Below, in pieces: positions 26,205-34,174 of a DNA stretch of 64,000 nucleotides. How positions within the stretch are numbered: the first letter of the stretch is position 1; every line of letters starts with the position of its first letter. This DNA is from Carbonactinospora thermoautotrophica (GTDB lineage Bacteria > Actinomycetota > Actinomycetes > Streptomycetales > Carbonactinosporaceae): NCBI RefSeq assembly GCF_001543895.1, contig NZ_JYIJ01000017.1, forward strand, positions 1-64,000, read 5' to 3'. Below the pieces are notes generated by a model. That model was not told the DNA's origin. It saw nothing but the letters and a program-made list of their open reading frames with translations, and ran no database searches. Both the position numbers and the translations under genes were made by a program.

Positions 26205-28049
26205 TCAAACCTCGATCTGCCCAGCCATTTGCTGAATCTTGACGATCACGAACTCCGCGGGCTTCAGCGGCGCGAACCCGACCACGATGTTGACCACGCC
26301 GCTGTTGATGTCCTGCTGCGTGGTCGTGTCCTTGTCGCACTTGACGAAGTACGCCTCACGCGGGGACGTGCCCTGGAACGCGCCCTGCCGGAACAGCGAA
26401 TGCATGAAGGAGCCGACGTTCAACCGGACCTGCCCCCACAGTTTTTCGTCGTTCGGCTCGAAGACGACCCATTTCGTGCCGCGGTACAGGCTCTCCTCGA
26501 TCATCAGGGCGAGCCGGCGCACCGGCACGTACTTCCACTGGGACGCCGCCCGGTCCGCGCCCTCCAGGGTGCGCGCGCCCCACACGACGGGCCCGATCAC
26601 GGGGAAGATCCGCAAGCAGTTGACGGCGACTGGGTTGAGCAGGCCGTTCTCCGGGTCGGTCATCGGCACGGTGAGCGCGGTCACCCCGGCGAGCCGGGCC
26701 TCGGTGCCGGCGGGCGCCTTCCACACCCCGCGCTCGGCGTCGGTGCGCGCCATCACACCGGCGACCGCGCCGCTGGGCGGGAAGGCTCGCAGCCGCCCGG
26801 TGAGCGGGTCGACCATCCGCAGGTGCGGGAAGTACAGGGCCGCATGGTCGCCCAGCGGGTCGAACTTGGTGAGCTGGGCGCGGGCGTCGTCGATGCCGCG
26901 CCAGCTCGCGGGCGCGTCGACGAGGAGGAACATGCGCTTGTCCGCACACAGCCGCTCGGCCTGGGCCAGCACGGTGACCATCTGGTCGAGGTCGGCGTAG
27001 CCGGCGACCTCGGGCAGGCAGAGCAGGTTGACGTCCGCCACGTCGCGCAGCGCGTTGACGCCGGTCTTGTCCACCTCGTTGCCGATCAGGTCGGCGAACC
27101 CCGGCGGCTCGCCGTCGGCCCCGCCGCTGAGGGCGTGGACCGGCGGGTTGACCGCGGACCCCAGGTTGGGCGCACCGCCGTCCTTGGGCGAGAAGGTGAG
27201 CACGTGGCCGGGATCGCCGGACCCGGCGATGACCTGGAGCTGCTTGCCTGATACCCGGACCCGGGCGGCGGAGAAGGCGCGCTGGCCGGGCGCGTCGGGC
27301 AGGGCACGCAGCTTGCGCTCCAGCAGCAGCGCGAGCTGGGCGAGGGCGGTGGGGGCGGCACCGTCGGTCGCGGGGTCGTACAGGGTGAACTCACGCTTGG
27401 TGGCGTTGACCGTGACCTCGTATGTCTTGGTCAGGGCGTCCGCGCCGGGGACGGTCTCGAACGGCTGCGACACGGTGCCGGAGGGGTCGGGGCGGGCCGG
27501 GGCCTCGCCGAGCGGCTCGGCCGTCACGAGCGCGGAGGAGGAGTTGACCAGGGTGGCCACGTACCGGTCGCCGTGCGGGTCCATCGACAGGTGGAAGTGG
27601 CTCTCCTGGCTGCCGCTCGCCAGGTCCAGCACGTGCAGGTTGAAGGTCTGGTCCGGGGTCGGCGTGTCGTAGTCGACCTGGACCCGCAGCCCGTCGCCCC
27701 ACTTGCCGGGTTCCCGGGCCGTGAGCTCGAGCACGTCCCGCCCGGCGGCCTGCAGGGCCACGCGGGAGGAACCGGCGGTTCCCGCCTTGGCCACGCGTAC
27801 CACGACGGCGATCGAGCCGCCGTTGAGAAAGAACTGCTGGACCGCGTAGCTGACCGCGCTGTCCGGGGCGAGGCCGCCGAACCGACGCTCGAAGTCGGCG
27901 AAGCTGGTGATCGTGACGGGCTGGTTGAGCGGCCCCCGGCGCGTGTGCCCGACGAAGGCGGTCACCGAGGTGCTGACCGCGGTGATGGTGCGTACGCGGC
28001 TGGGAAGCTCTTCAATGTAGACGCCGGGATAGGTGGGTGTGACCGGCAT
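26205..28049 (-). CDS. Contractile sheath protein
   Basis: 614 residues. MPVTPTYPGVYIEELPSRVR, TAFVGHTRRGPLNQPVTITS and FERRFGGLAPDSAVSYAVQQ are the sheath N-terminus that forms the inter-subunit mesh. The C-terminal domain has NPVAVNCLRIFPVIGPVVWG, WKYVPVRRLALMIEESLYRG and TKWVVFEPNDEKLW, typical of Afp2/Pvc2 and myovirus sheaths. About residues 130-330 are a surface insertion. Only one sheath gene is present. It is the promoter-proximal gene: GGAGGAGG sits immediately upstream of the ATG at 28049, in a leader that also holds a 9-bp inverted repeat. Confidence 0.96.
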   Translation of the reverse strand: MPVTPTYPGVYIEELPSRVRTITAVSTSVTAFVGHTRRGPLNQPVTITSFADFERRFGGLAPDSAVSYAVQQFFLNGGSIAVVVRVAKAGTAGSSRVALQAAGRDVLELTAREPGKWGDGLRVQVDYDTPTPDQTFNLHVLDLASGSQESHFHLSMDPHGDRYVATLVNSSSALVTAEPLGEAPARPDPSGTVSQPFETVPGADALTKTYEVTVNATKREFTLYDPATDGAAPTALAQLALLLERKLRALPDAPGQRAFSAARVRVSGKQLQVIAGSGDPGHVLTFSPKDGGAPNLGSAVNPPVHALSGGADGEPPGFADLIGNEVDKTGVNALRDVADVNLLCLPEVAGYADLDQMVTVLAQAERLCADKRMFLLVDAPASWRGIDDARAQLTKFDPLGDHAALYFPHLRMVDPLTGRLRAFPPSGAVAGVMARTDAERGVWKAPAGTEARLAGVTALTVPMTDPENGLLNPVAVNCLRIFPVIGPVVWGARTLEGADRAASQWKYVPVRRLALMIEESLYRGTKWVVFEPNDEKLWGQVRLNVGSFMHSLFRQGAFQGTSPREAYFVKCDKDTTTQQDINSGVVNIVVGFAPLKPAEFVIVKIQQMAGQIEV

Positions 28050-28057
28050 TCCTCCTC

Positions 28058-28091
28058 CATTCCTCGGGACACCACGGCGAGGCGAGGAATG
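28058..28091 (-). promoter_or_regulatory. Inverted repeat in the sheath leader
   Basis: CATTCCTCG at 28058-28066 is repeated inverted as CGAGGAATG at 28083-28091, with 16 bases between. On the transcript the distal arm ends at the GGAGG ribosome-binding site of the sheath gene, so pairing could mask initiation. A 9-bp arm with this placement is suggestive but unproven. Confidence 0.4.
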
Positions 28092-28226
28092 AGGAGCTCA
28101 TGCGCGAAGAAGTTCCCCGGCAAGGCGACACAAGCACGTATGACTCCCCCGTTAGGCGACCGCACAGAATTCGCGATAGTCGAACAGCGGGAATTAGCAG
28201 GGTCGCCCGTTTTCCCCCGACTGATC

Positions 28227-28266
28227 GGTGTCGCTCTGGTCGATTAGGTGTCGCTCTGGTCGATTA
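28227..28266. repeat. Perfect tandem 20-bp direct repeat upstream of the eCIS operon
   Basis: The unit GGTGTCGCTCTGGTCGATTA occurs twice with no spacer (28227-28246 and 28247-28266). It is in the only long gap before the sheath gene and begins next to a candidate promoter. Tandem exact units at two helical turns spacing suit a dimeric regulator. A recent replication slip is the alternative. Confidence 0.75.
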
Positions 28267-28268
28267 CC

Positions 28269-28297
28269 AGTCTCGGAGGCGGCTGGCATGGTGTCAA
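28269..28297 (-). promoter_or_regulatory. Candidate promoter of the eCIS operon
   Basis: On the minus strand TTGACA (28297-28292) is followed after 17 bases by GAGACT (28274-28269), close to the actinomycete TAGACT -10 pattern. Transcription would start just inside the tandem repeat, giving a leader of about 210 bases. The -35 match is perfect; the -10 match is moderate. The rest of the 306-base gap 28050-28355 shows no ORF. Confidence 0.4.
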
Positions 28298-28355
28298 TCA
28301 CCTCGCCCGCCGCTTGACGCGAACCCGCCAGCGGCGCGACCGCGTCGTCCGGGTC

Positions 28356-28913
28356 CTATTCCTCAATCCCGTCCCACAGGACCGGCTGACCCGCGTCGTA
28401 CACGAGCAGGCCGTCGCCGCGCACCCTGGCCAGGTCGCACGGCCGGTGCGGTGCCAGCCGCCCGTCGTGGTACAGGTGCAGCACGGGCGTCCCGCGCGCC
28501 AGCACCAGGAAGTCGGCCACCATCCGCCGGTGGCACCGCCACCACACCGACTCCGCGCACATGATCGCGGTACGGGCCTGCCCCGCCCCGCGCAGCAGCT
28601 CGTCGACCGCGGCCAGGAACTCCGGCGAGCGCATGTGCGCGGCGTACCCGGCGAACCCCCGCTCCCGCAGCGCCGTGTCCGGGGAGTCCGGCCTGGGTCG
28701 CCGCCGCCCGCCGAGCCGCTTCTCCCACCGGTACCCGATCCCGTGCCCGGGCAGCCAGCGCTCCAGCTCCGCCCGGCTCGCCTGCGGGTTGTGCCGGCTG
28801 CCCGGCGCGATCCGGATGTCCACCAGCTCGCGCACCCCGGCCTGCCGCAGCAGCCGCACGATCTCATCCGGCCGCGCGGTGCCGTGCCCGAAGGTCACCA
28901 GCGGCTCACCCAT
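28356..28913 (-). CDS. DUF488 family protein
   Basis: 185 residues. FGHGTARPDEIVRLLRQAGV at the start, VDIRIAPGSRHNPQ, and IMCAESVWWRCHRRMVADFL (the Cys/Trp/His signature) define DUF488, a small cytoplasmic family of unknown biochemical role. It lies upstream of the eCIS promoter on the same strand, 306 bases away, so it is probably a separate unit. The ATG at 28913 gives the conserved N-terminus. Confidence 0.9.
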   Translation of the reverse strand: MGEPLVTFGHGTARPDEIVRLLRQAGVRELVDIRIAPGSRHNPQASRAELERWLPGHGIGYRWEKRLGGRRRPRPDSPDTALRERGFAGYAAHMRSPEFLAAVDELLRGAGQARTAIMCAESVWWRCHRRMVADFLVLARGTPVLHLYHDGRLAPHRPCDLARVRGDGLLVYDAGQPVLWDGIEE

Positions 28914-28946
28914 GCCCCTAGCCTGCTACGCCCCCGGACCGCGCCG

Positions 28947-28982
28947 CCGCGAGTGTGCGTGGCGCGCCACGCACACTCGCGG
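28947..28982. repeat. 36-bp perfect palindrome with GAGTGTGCGTG arms
   Basis: The centre is at 28964/28965; every base from 28947 to 28964 pairs with 28982 to 28965. It lies 10 bases past the stop of the carboxypeptidase gene, on the 3' side, so it may end its transcript, although no T run follows. The arms GAGTGTGCGTG/CACGCACACTC recur in the 50-bp palindrome at 56826-56875. Confidence 0.8.
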
Positions 28983-28991
28983 GCGTGTCAC

Positions 28992-31445
28992 TCAGCGGCG
29001 GGGACGCTTGCCAGGCTGGCGGCAGGCGTCGCCCAGGTCCACGGTCCGGCCGCGGTCGACGATGACCGAGCGGACGGACGCGATCTTGCCGTTGGGTCGC
29101 TCGCAGGTGAACGTCCAGGCCTCCTTGACGCCGGTCGTGGTCGGCTTGGGGTTCTCGAACGTCACCTTCCCGCCGGTCCAGTCGTCGAACGGCTGGCCGT
29201 CGACCTGGTCGTAGTTGACGATGACCGCCTTGTACTGGCCGGGCGCGGGGTCGGCGAGCACCGCGTTCTCCTCGCGGGTGCCGCCGGTCGCGGACTGGGC
29301 GACGATCGTGCCGTCGGCGTCCACGATGTACAGGTCCCAGTCGGTGTCCGGGCTGTTCCACTCGATGTGCACGGTGACCTTGGCGTTGTCCGCCCGCGGC
29401 GGGCCCTCGACCGTGAACGGCACCTCCTCGTGCGGCCCGCTGAGCGGGTCGCCGGTGTTCTCCGCCGGCTGGCCGGGCGGGTTCTCGAACGCGTACGGCG
29501 GCGAGGGCGGGGCGACCGGGTCCCGCCCGTACCGACCGGCGACGTATGGCCGGGTGGAGGGGTTCACGTGGAAGGCGAACTCACCGCCCGGCGCGATGTA
29601 GGAGGAGTCGAGCACGTCCTCGTACATGATCGGCTCGCCCGCCTTACCCGAGCTGTCGAGCACCGGCGAGGTCGGGGTGGCGAACTCCTTGTGGACCCGC
29701 AGCTTCCAGCCCTCCGGCGCGGTGCCCGTGATCACCGCGTGGTACGCGGGGTCGGCCGTGGCCTGGAGCATCTCCAGGTACGCCGCGCGGTTGCCGCCCT
29801 TGCCCGCGCCCGCGGCCGGCGGCAGGCCCGCGTACTCGGCGACCACGCCGGTCTCGAACGGCGGGTGGAACGACGACGGGCCGATCTCGAACGTGAACCC
29901 GAACCCGCCGGTGTTCCAGAAGCTCCAGTCCTCGGTGCTGCCGGTGGTGTCGTACAGCTTCCAGCTCGGCTCGCTGGTGTACCCGTTGTGGTCGGCCATC
30001 CGCTGGCCGAGCGCGGCGTACGTCGGCTCGTCCAGCGGCGGCCGCGCGTCGTACACGCCGGGCGGGCGCAGGATCAGGTTGGAGTACGTGTGGTTGGTGA
30101 TCAGGGTGGTGACCTGACGCTGCGAGATGAACTCGCGCACCGCCCGCACCTCCGGCTCCGACCCCGGGGCCGAGCCGCGGAACGTGTCGGACCGCCAGTT
30201 CGCGCTGGCGCCCGGGCCGCCCCAGAAGCCGGGGTAGTTGCGGTTCAGGTCCACCCCGCGCAGCCGCCCGGCCGGGTTGTCGGCGCACACGCCCACCCGC
30301 ATGTCCGGCGGGGAGTCCGCGGCCTGGCAGTTCTTGCGCTTCATCTCGTAGTCGAAGACCGAGAAGTCGCCCTTGGCCGGGGCCTCCCGCGAGATGGTGA
30401 AGCCATCGGGGTTGACGACCGGGATCACCACGTTGCGGGTCGCCCGGACCAGGCTGGTGATCCGCGCGTCCTTGCCGTACCCGGTGAGCAGCTCGTACGC
30501 CCACTCCATCGCGTGCTCGCCGCTCGGCCACTCGCGGGCGTGGTGCACGCCCATGTTGAGGAAGACCGGCTTGCCGTCGTGGATGTGCCGGGCGTCGACC
30601 GCGATCTCGATGCCGTGGATGTCCCGGCCCTCGACCGACTGCCGCGGCAGGATGAAGGGGCGCGCCAGGGTCGGGTACCGGCGCGCCAGCTCCTTGATCT
30701 CGTACTCGTACTCGTACAGGTGGCGGTAGGAGGTGCGGCCGCTCGGCAGGAGCGATCTCGCGACCCGCTGGGCATAGCGCTGGTCGGCCCGGGCGTTCGC
30801 CTCGACGTGCTTCTTCAGGTCCGGGATGCGGACCTTCCAGGTGAAGCCAGCCTCGCGCAGCTTCCGCTCGTCTTCTGGGCCGTGCAGCAACACCTGCAGG
30901 CTCTTTTCACCGCCGCCCTCGGTGAGGTCGACGCCGAGCGCCTGCAGCCGCCGCTTGTCCGCGCGGGTGGGCGTGTCCACGTCCACCACCTGCATGCGCT
31001 GGGCGGCCTGGGTGTCCTGCACCTCGGTCCAGCCGATCCGCAGTTGCGCGGTGCGGGCGTTCCCGCCGTACCGGCAACCCTGGACGACCAGTTCCTGGTC
31101 CTTGGTCACGTACCCGTCGGCGACCTCGTTGGTCCGCAGGCCCGCGGACGCGGCGACCACGGCCCCGGTCTTCTTGTCGAAGACCGCCACGTCCCAGTCG
31201 CCGGGGCCGGTCAGCCGGGCCCGCACCAGGCCGGTGACCGGCGCGGTGGTCTTGACCGAGTCGACGCCGGGGGCGTTGCCGAGCGGCTTCTCGAAGCAAC
31301 TGCGCGGCACCGCCTGCCCGGCCCACAGCGTCTCGGACTGGTCCGCCTCGGCCACGGCGAGCGGCGGCGCGGCGACAGCCACCCCGAGCGCCACGACGAG
31401 GGATCGCCACCGCGAAGCCAGGGGCTTTCGTCGTGTGGGGTCCAT
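28992..31445 (-). CDS. Secreted zinc carboxypeptidase (M14 family)
   Basis: 817 residues from the ATG at 31445 (GGGAGGG upstream). A signal peptide is clear: basic MDPTRRKPLASRWR, then a hydrophobic stretch ending in AVAEA. The M14 zinc site is visible at about residues 298-308 (HHAREWPSGE, HxxE) and later TLITNHTYSN; substrate residues DLNRNYPGFWG and the catalytic Glu in FTFEIGPSSF follow. Flanking beta-rich segments (GDWDVAVFDKKTGAVVA near the N-terminus; TDWDLYIVDADGTIVAQ near the C-terminus) resemble pre-peptidase C-terminal (PPC) domains. It should act outside the cell on peptides. It is transcribed divergently from the LysE gene. A longer start at 31547 is unlikely because it precedes the signal peptide. 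Confidence 0.92.
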   Translation of the reverse strand: MDPTRRKPLASRWRSLVVALGVAVAAPPLAVAEADQSETLWAGQAVPRSCFEKPLGNAPGVDSVKTTAPVTGLVRARLTGPGDWDVAVFDKKTGAVVAASAGLRTNEVADGYVTKDQELVVQGCRYGGNARTAQLRIGWTEVQDTQAAQRMQVVDVDTPTRADKRRLQALGVDLTEGGGEKSLQVLLHGPEDERKLREAGFTWKVRIPDLKKHVEANARADQRYAQRVARSLLPSGRTSYRHLYEYEYEIKELARRYPTLARPFILPRQSVEGRDIHGIEIAVDARHIHDGKPVFLNMGVHHAREWPSGEHAMEWAYELLTGYGKDARITSLVRATRNVVIPVVNPDGFTISREAPAKGDFSVFDYEMKRKNCQAADSPPDMRVGVCADNPAGRLRGVDLNRNYPGFWGGPGASANWRSDTFRGSAPGSEPEVRAVREFISQRQVTTLITNHTYSNLILRPPGVYDARPPLDEPTYAALGQRMADHNGYTSEPSWKLYDTTGSTEDWSFWNTGGFGFTFEIGPSSFHPPFETGVVAEYAGLPPAAGAGKGGNRAAYLEMLQATADPAYHAVITGTAPEGWKLRVHKEFATPTSPVLDSSGKAGEPIMYEDVLDSSYIAPGGEFAFHVNPSTRPYVAGRYGRDPVAPPSPPYAFENPPGQPAENTGDPLSGPHEEVPFTVEGPPRADNAKVTVHIEWNSPDTDWDLYIVDADGTIVAQSATGGTREENAVLADPAPGQYKAVIVNYDQVDGQPFDDWTGGKVTFENPKPTTTGVKEAWTFTCERPNGKIASVRSVIVDRGRTVDLGDACRQPGKRPRR

Positions 31446-31703
31446 CAAGCCCTCCCCTTGGTGATGGGCTGCCCGCCGTGCCGGACCACCCCGGCGTTCC
31501 CAGGGACACGCGGCCGGGTGATCCGCTGGCGGGCGCGTGGGCATCATGCCTTCACCGATCAGGGAGCGAGAAGCGTTGCCCCCTGATCCAGCCCCTGATC
31601 TGGGCTGTTTTCATCTGGCCAGACGAACACCGGCCAGGGTGTCCAGCCGCCGACCCCGGGTCAGAAATCCGCTGGCCCGGGGTCGGGGGGTGCGGTCAAG
31701 CTG

Positions 31704-32336
31704 GTGGGCATGCTCCAGGCTCTGCTCACCGGCCTCGTCGCCGGTGCCGTCGTCGCCGCGCAGATCGGCCCGGTCACCCTGCTGGTCGTGCGCACCGCCC
31801 TGCGCGGTCACCTGGTGGGCGGGCTCGCGATCGGACTCGGCGTCGCGACCGTCGACCTGACGTACGCCGCGCTCGGCGCGGCCGGCGCCGCCCAGGTGCT
31901 GCGGTTCACGCCGTTGCGGCTCGCCCTCGGCCTGCTCGGCGCGGCCGTTCTCGGGTACCTGGGGGTACGGACGCTGGCCAGCGCGTTCCGGATCCGGCTC
32001 GGCGCGGAAACCCTCGAGGAGGTGCGCTCCCCGCTGGCCGCCCTGCGCACCGGCCTGGTGGCCACCGCCTCGAACCCGCTGACCATCGCCTCCTGGGCAG
32101 CGGTTTTCGGGGCCGCGTCCACGGCGCACGCCGCGTACGACGTCCCGTCCGCCGTCGTGCTGATCACCGGGGTCGGCGTGGGCAGCCTGGCCTGGTACGT
32201 GCTCGTGGTCGGTGCGGTTTCCCTCGCCGGTCGCCGGGTCTCCGACCGGGGTCTGCGGCTCGCCGACGCCCTCGCCGGCTGCGGCCTGGTCGGCTTCGGC
32301 GGCCTGCTCGCCTACCGGACCGTCCGGGAGGCGTAG
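31704..32336 (+). CDS. LysE/RhtB family amino-acid exporter
   Basis: 210 residues, six hydrophobic segments. GLVAGAVVAAQIGPVTLLVV at the N-terminus carries the family's GP motif; TGLVATASNPLTIASWAAVF carries the conserved N-P. LysE proteins export basic or other amino acids using the proton gradient; the substrate cannot be told from sequence. The GTG at 31704 is taken; an ATG two codons on (31710) is equally possible. The 258-base gap to the carboxypeptidase start holds the divergent promoters, not resolved. Confidence 0.88.
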   Translation: MGMLQALLTGLVAGAVVAAQIGPVTLLVVRTALRGHLVGGLAIGLGVATVDLTYAALGAAGAAQVLRFTPLRLALGLLGAAVLGYLGVRTLASAFRIRLGAETLEEVRSPLAALRTGLVATASNPLTIASWAAVFGAASTAHAAYDVPSAVVLITGVGVGSLAWYVLVVGAVSLAGRRVSDRGLRLADALAGCGLVGFGGLLAYRTVREA

Positions 32337-32422
32337 CTCACGCGGCGCCCCGACGACACTCCCGGGCCGGTTGGGACTTTCGGCCCTGCCGGGCGGGGGT
32401 GGGCGGGGATCAGCATGGAGGG

Positions 32423-32857
32423 ATGGAGATCGACGAGGCGCGGATGGAGGTGCTCTCCGAGCAGGAGTGCCTGAAGCTGCTGGAGAGCGTGGCAGTGGGG
32501 CGGGTGGTCTACACGGTGCGGGCGTTGCCGGCGGTGCAGCCGGTGAACTTCGTGGTGGACTCCGGGGGCGTGGTGTTCCGCACCGGGGAGGGCACGAAGT
32601 TCGCGCTCGCGGTGCGGGGGGCGATCGTGGCCTTCGAGGCGGATGAGTTCGACCTGGAGAACCGCACGGGGTGGGATGTCACGGTGACCGGGCATGCCCG
32701 GGAGATCCACGACCCGCAGGAGGTGGCGCGCCTGCGTCGGGTGCTGCGGCCGTGGGCGCCGGGGGTCAAGGAGCATTTCATCCGGATCGCCCCGGAGATC
32801 GTCACCGGGCGTCGGCTGGTGCGCCCGGCGGTGGAGGCCCCGGCCGAGGAGCGGTGA
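32423..32857 (+). CDS. Pyridoxamine 5'-phosphate oxidase-like FMN-binding protein
   Basis: 144 residues. LSEQECLKLLESVAVGRVVY, VNFVVDSGGVVFRTGEGTKF and GWDVTVTGHAREI are the standard split-barrel pattern of small PNPOx-like proteins common in actinomycetes, which usually bind FMN or F420. The physiological substrate is unknown. The ATG at 32423 has GGAGGG 5 bases before it. It sits 86 bases after the LysE gene, same strand. It ends facing the PAP2 gene (convergent); no clear terminator hairpin in the 122 bases between. Confidence 0.88.
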   Translation: MEIDEARMEVLSEQECLKLLESVAVGRVVYTVRALPAVQPVNFVVDSGGVVFRTGEGTKFALAVRGAIVAFEADEFDLENRTGWDVTVTGHAREIHDPQEVARLRRVLRPWAPGVKEHFIRIAPEIVTGRRLVRPAVEAPAEER

Positions 32858-32979
32858 GCGGAGCGCGGGCGGCGGAAGGCCGGCGCGACGCCACGCCTAG
32901 CCACGCGGACCGGCCACGGCGGTGGGCGGCACGACACGCCATCGGCGACCATTGACCAGCCCACCAGCCGGCCATCACC

Positions 32980-33924
32980 TCAGCCGGGGCTGGTCGTTCT
33001 TTCGTTCCTGAGACGTCGGCGGTCCAGGAGCGGCTGGTACAGGCGGGTGAGGCCCAGGAGCGCGAACAGCCAGGTGGCGCCGAGGGCGAGGCCGCCGAGG
33101 ACGTCGGTGAGCCAGTGGGCCCCCAGGTAGACCCGGGAGGCGGCGACCAGCAGGGCGAGGATCAAGGCGGCGGCCCAGGCGGTGACCTTGCGGCCCCAGC
33201 GGGGGGTGGCGGCCAGGAGGGCGGCGAGCATGCCGTAGACGGCCATGGCGGTGGTGGCGTGCCCGGAGGGGAAGGCATAGCCGGTGAGGTGCCCGGCCAG
33301 GTCGGTGGCGGCCGGGGGGCGCTGCCGGTCGATCAGCAGCTTGATGCCGCCAGCCAGCAGCCAGGCGCCGAGCCCGGCGGCGGTGAGCAGCGCCAGCGGC
33401 CGCCAACTGCCGGTGCGTCGCCACCAGGCCAGCCCGATGACGGCGATGAGAGGGGCGAGCACGGTGGGGGAGCCCAGTTCGGTGACAGCGCGCATGACCG
33501 TGGTGAGCCAGGGTTCGCGGTGGGCGAGGACGAAGCCGGCCACGGGCTGGTCCCAGGTGGCCAACTCGTTGCGGGCCACGACATCTTCGAGCACGGCGGC
33601 GAAAGCCCACCCGGCGGCGAGCAGGACCAGCAGGGTGAGGGTCAGCGACAGTCCCAGTGCCGGGTGCAGCCAGCGGACGAGGAAGGCCAGCTGGCCCGCC
33701 CGCAGCCGAGCCACCCGCGGGCGGGACAGCTGCCGGTCGGCGAACGCCTGGACGCGCTCGGGGTGGCGGGCGACCCAACGGGCGACCAGCACGACCGCGG
33801 CGATCAGGACGGCCAAGACGAGCAGGAACAGGCTGGCCTGCCCGGCCAGGCGCTCGACGACCCGGTAGGAGTGGCCGGCGAGATAACCGAGCAGCCCGGT
33901 GAGCGTGTCAAGCAGCCCGGCCAT
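32980..33924 (-). CDS. PAP2-family membrane phosphatase
   Basis: 314 residues. The three PAP2 motifs are complete: KLLIDRQRPPAA, YAFPSGHATT and ASRVYLGAHWLTDV. Several membrane segments surround them; the first hydrophobic region is SLFLLVLAVLIAAVVLVARW. Such enzymes dephosphorylate lipid phosphates such as undecaprenyl pyrophosphate or phosphatidate at the outer membrane face. The start at 33924 follows GGAGGAG. An earlier in-frame ATG at 33987 adds 21 hydrophilic residues and lacks a good ribosome site. Confidence 0.9.
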   Translation of the reverse strand: MAGLLDTLTGLLGYLAGHSYRVVERLAGQASLFLLVLAVLIAAVVLVARWVARHPERVQAFADRQLSRPRVARLRAGQLAFLVRWLHPALGLSLTLTLLVLLAAGWAFAAVLEDVVARNELATWDQPVAGFVLAHREPWLTTVMRAVTELGSPTVLAPLIAVIGLAWWRRTGSWRPLALLTAAGLGAWLLAGGIKLLIDRQRPPAATDLAGHLTGYAFPSGHATTAMAVYGMLAALLAATPRWGRKVTAWAAALILALLVAASRVYLGAHWLTDVLGGLALGATWLFALLGLTRLYQPLLDRRRLRNERTTSPG

Positions 33925-34174
33925 GCCTGCCTCCTCCGTCGCGGTACCGTCCTGGCTGGCGAGCGCCCTGCCGCGCCCATCAGGCATCTGAATACGAAAA
34001 ACACATTAAGCGCGAATAAAACGCACCAAAGCCCGTGGTACAGCCACGGCGGCAACCATCGGTGAGAACGGGCGCCGCCGGCGGGGTCGCGGGCCGGACC
34101 CCGGCTCGCCGGTTTCACCCATCCGCGCCGGGTGATCCGCGTAAGCTCGGTCGGTGTCACGTCGGAGGGGTCGG

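Noticed and set aside
28227-28266. CRISPR-like repeat.
   Set aside because: Only two units with no spacer between them; no cas genes nearby.
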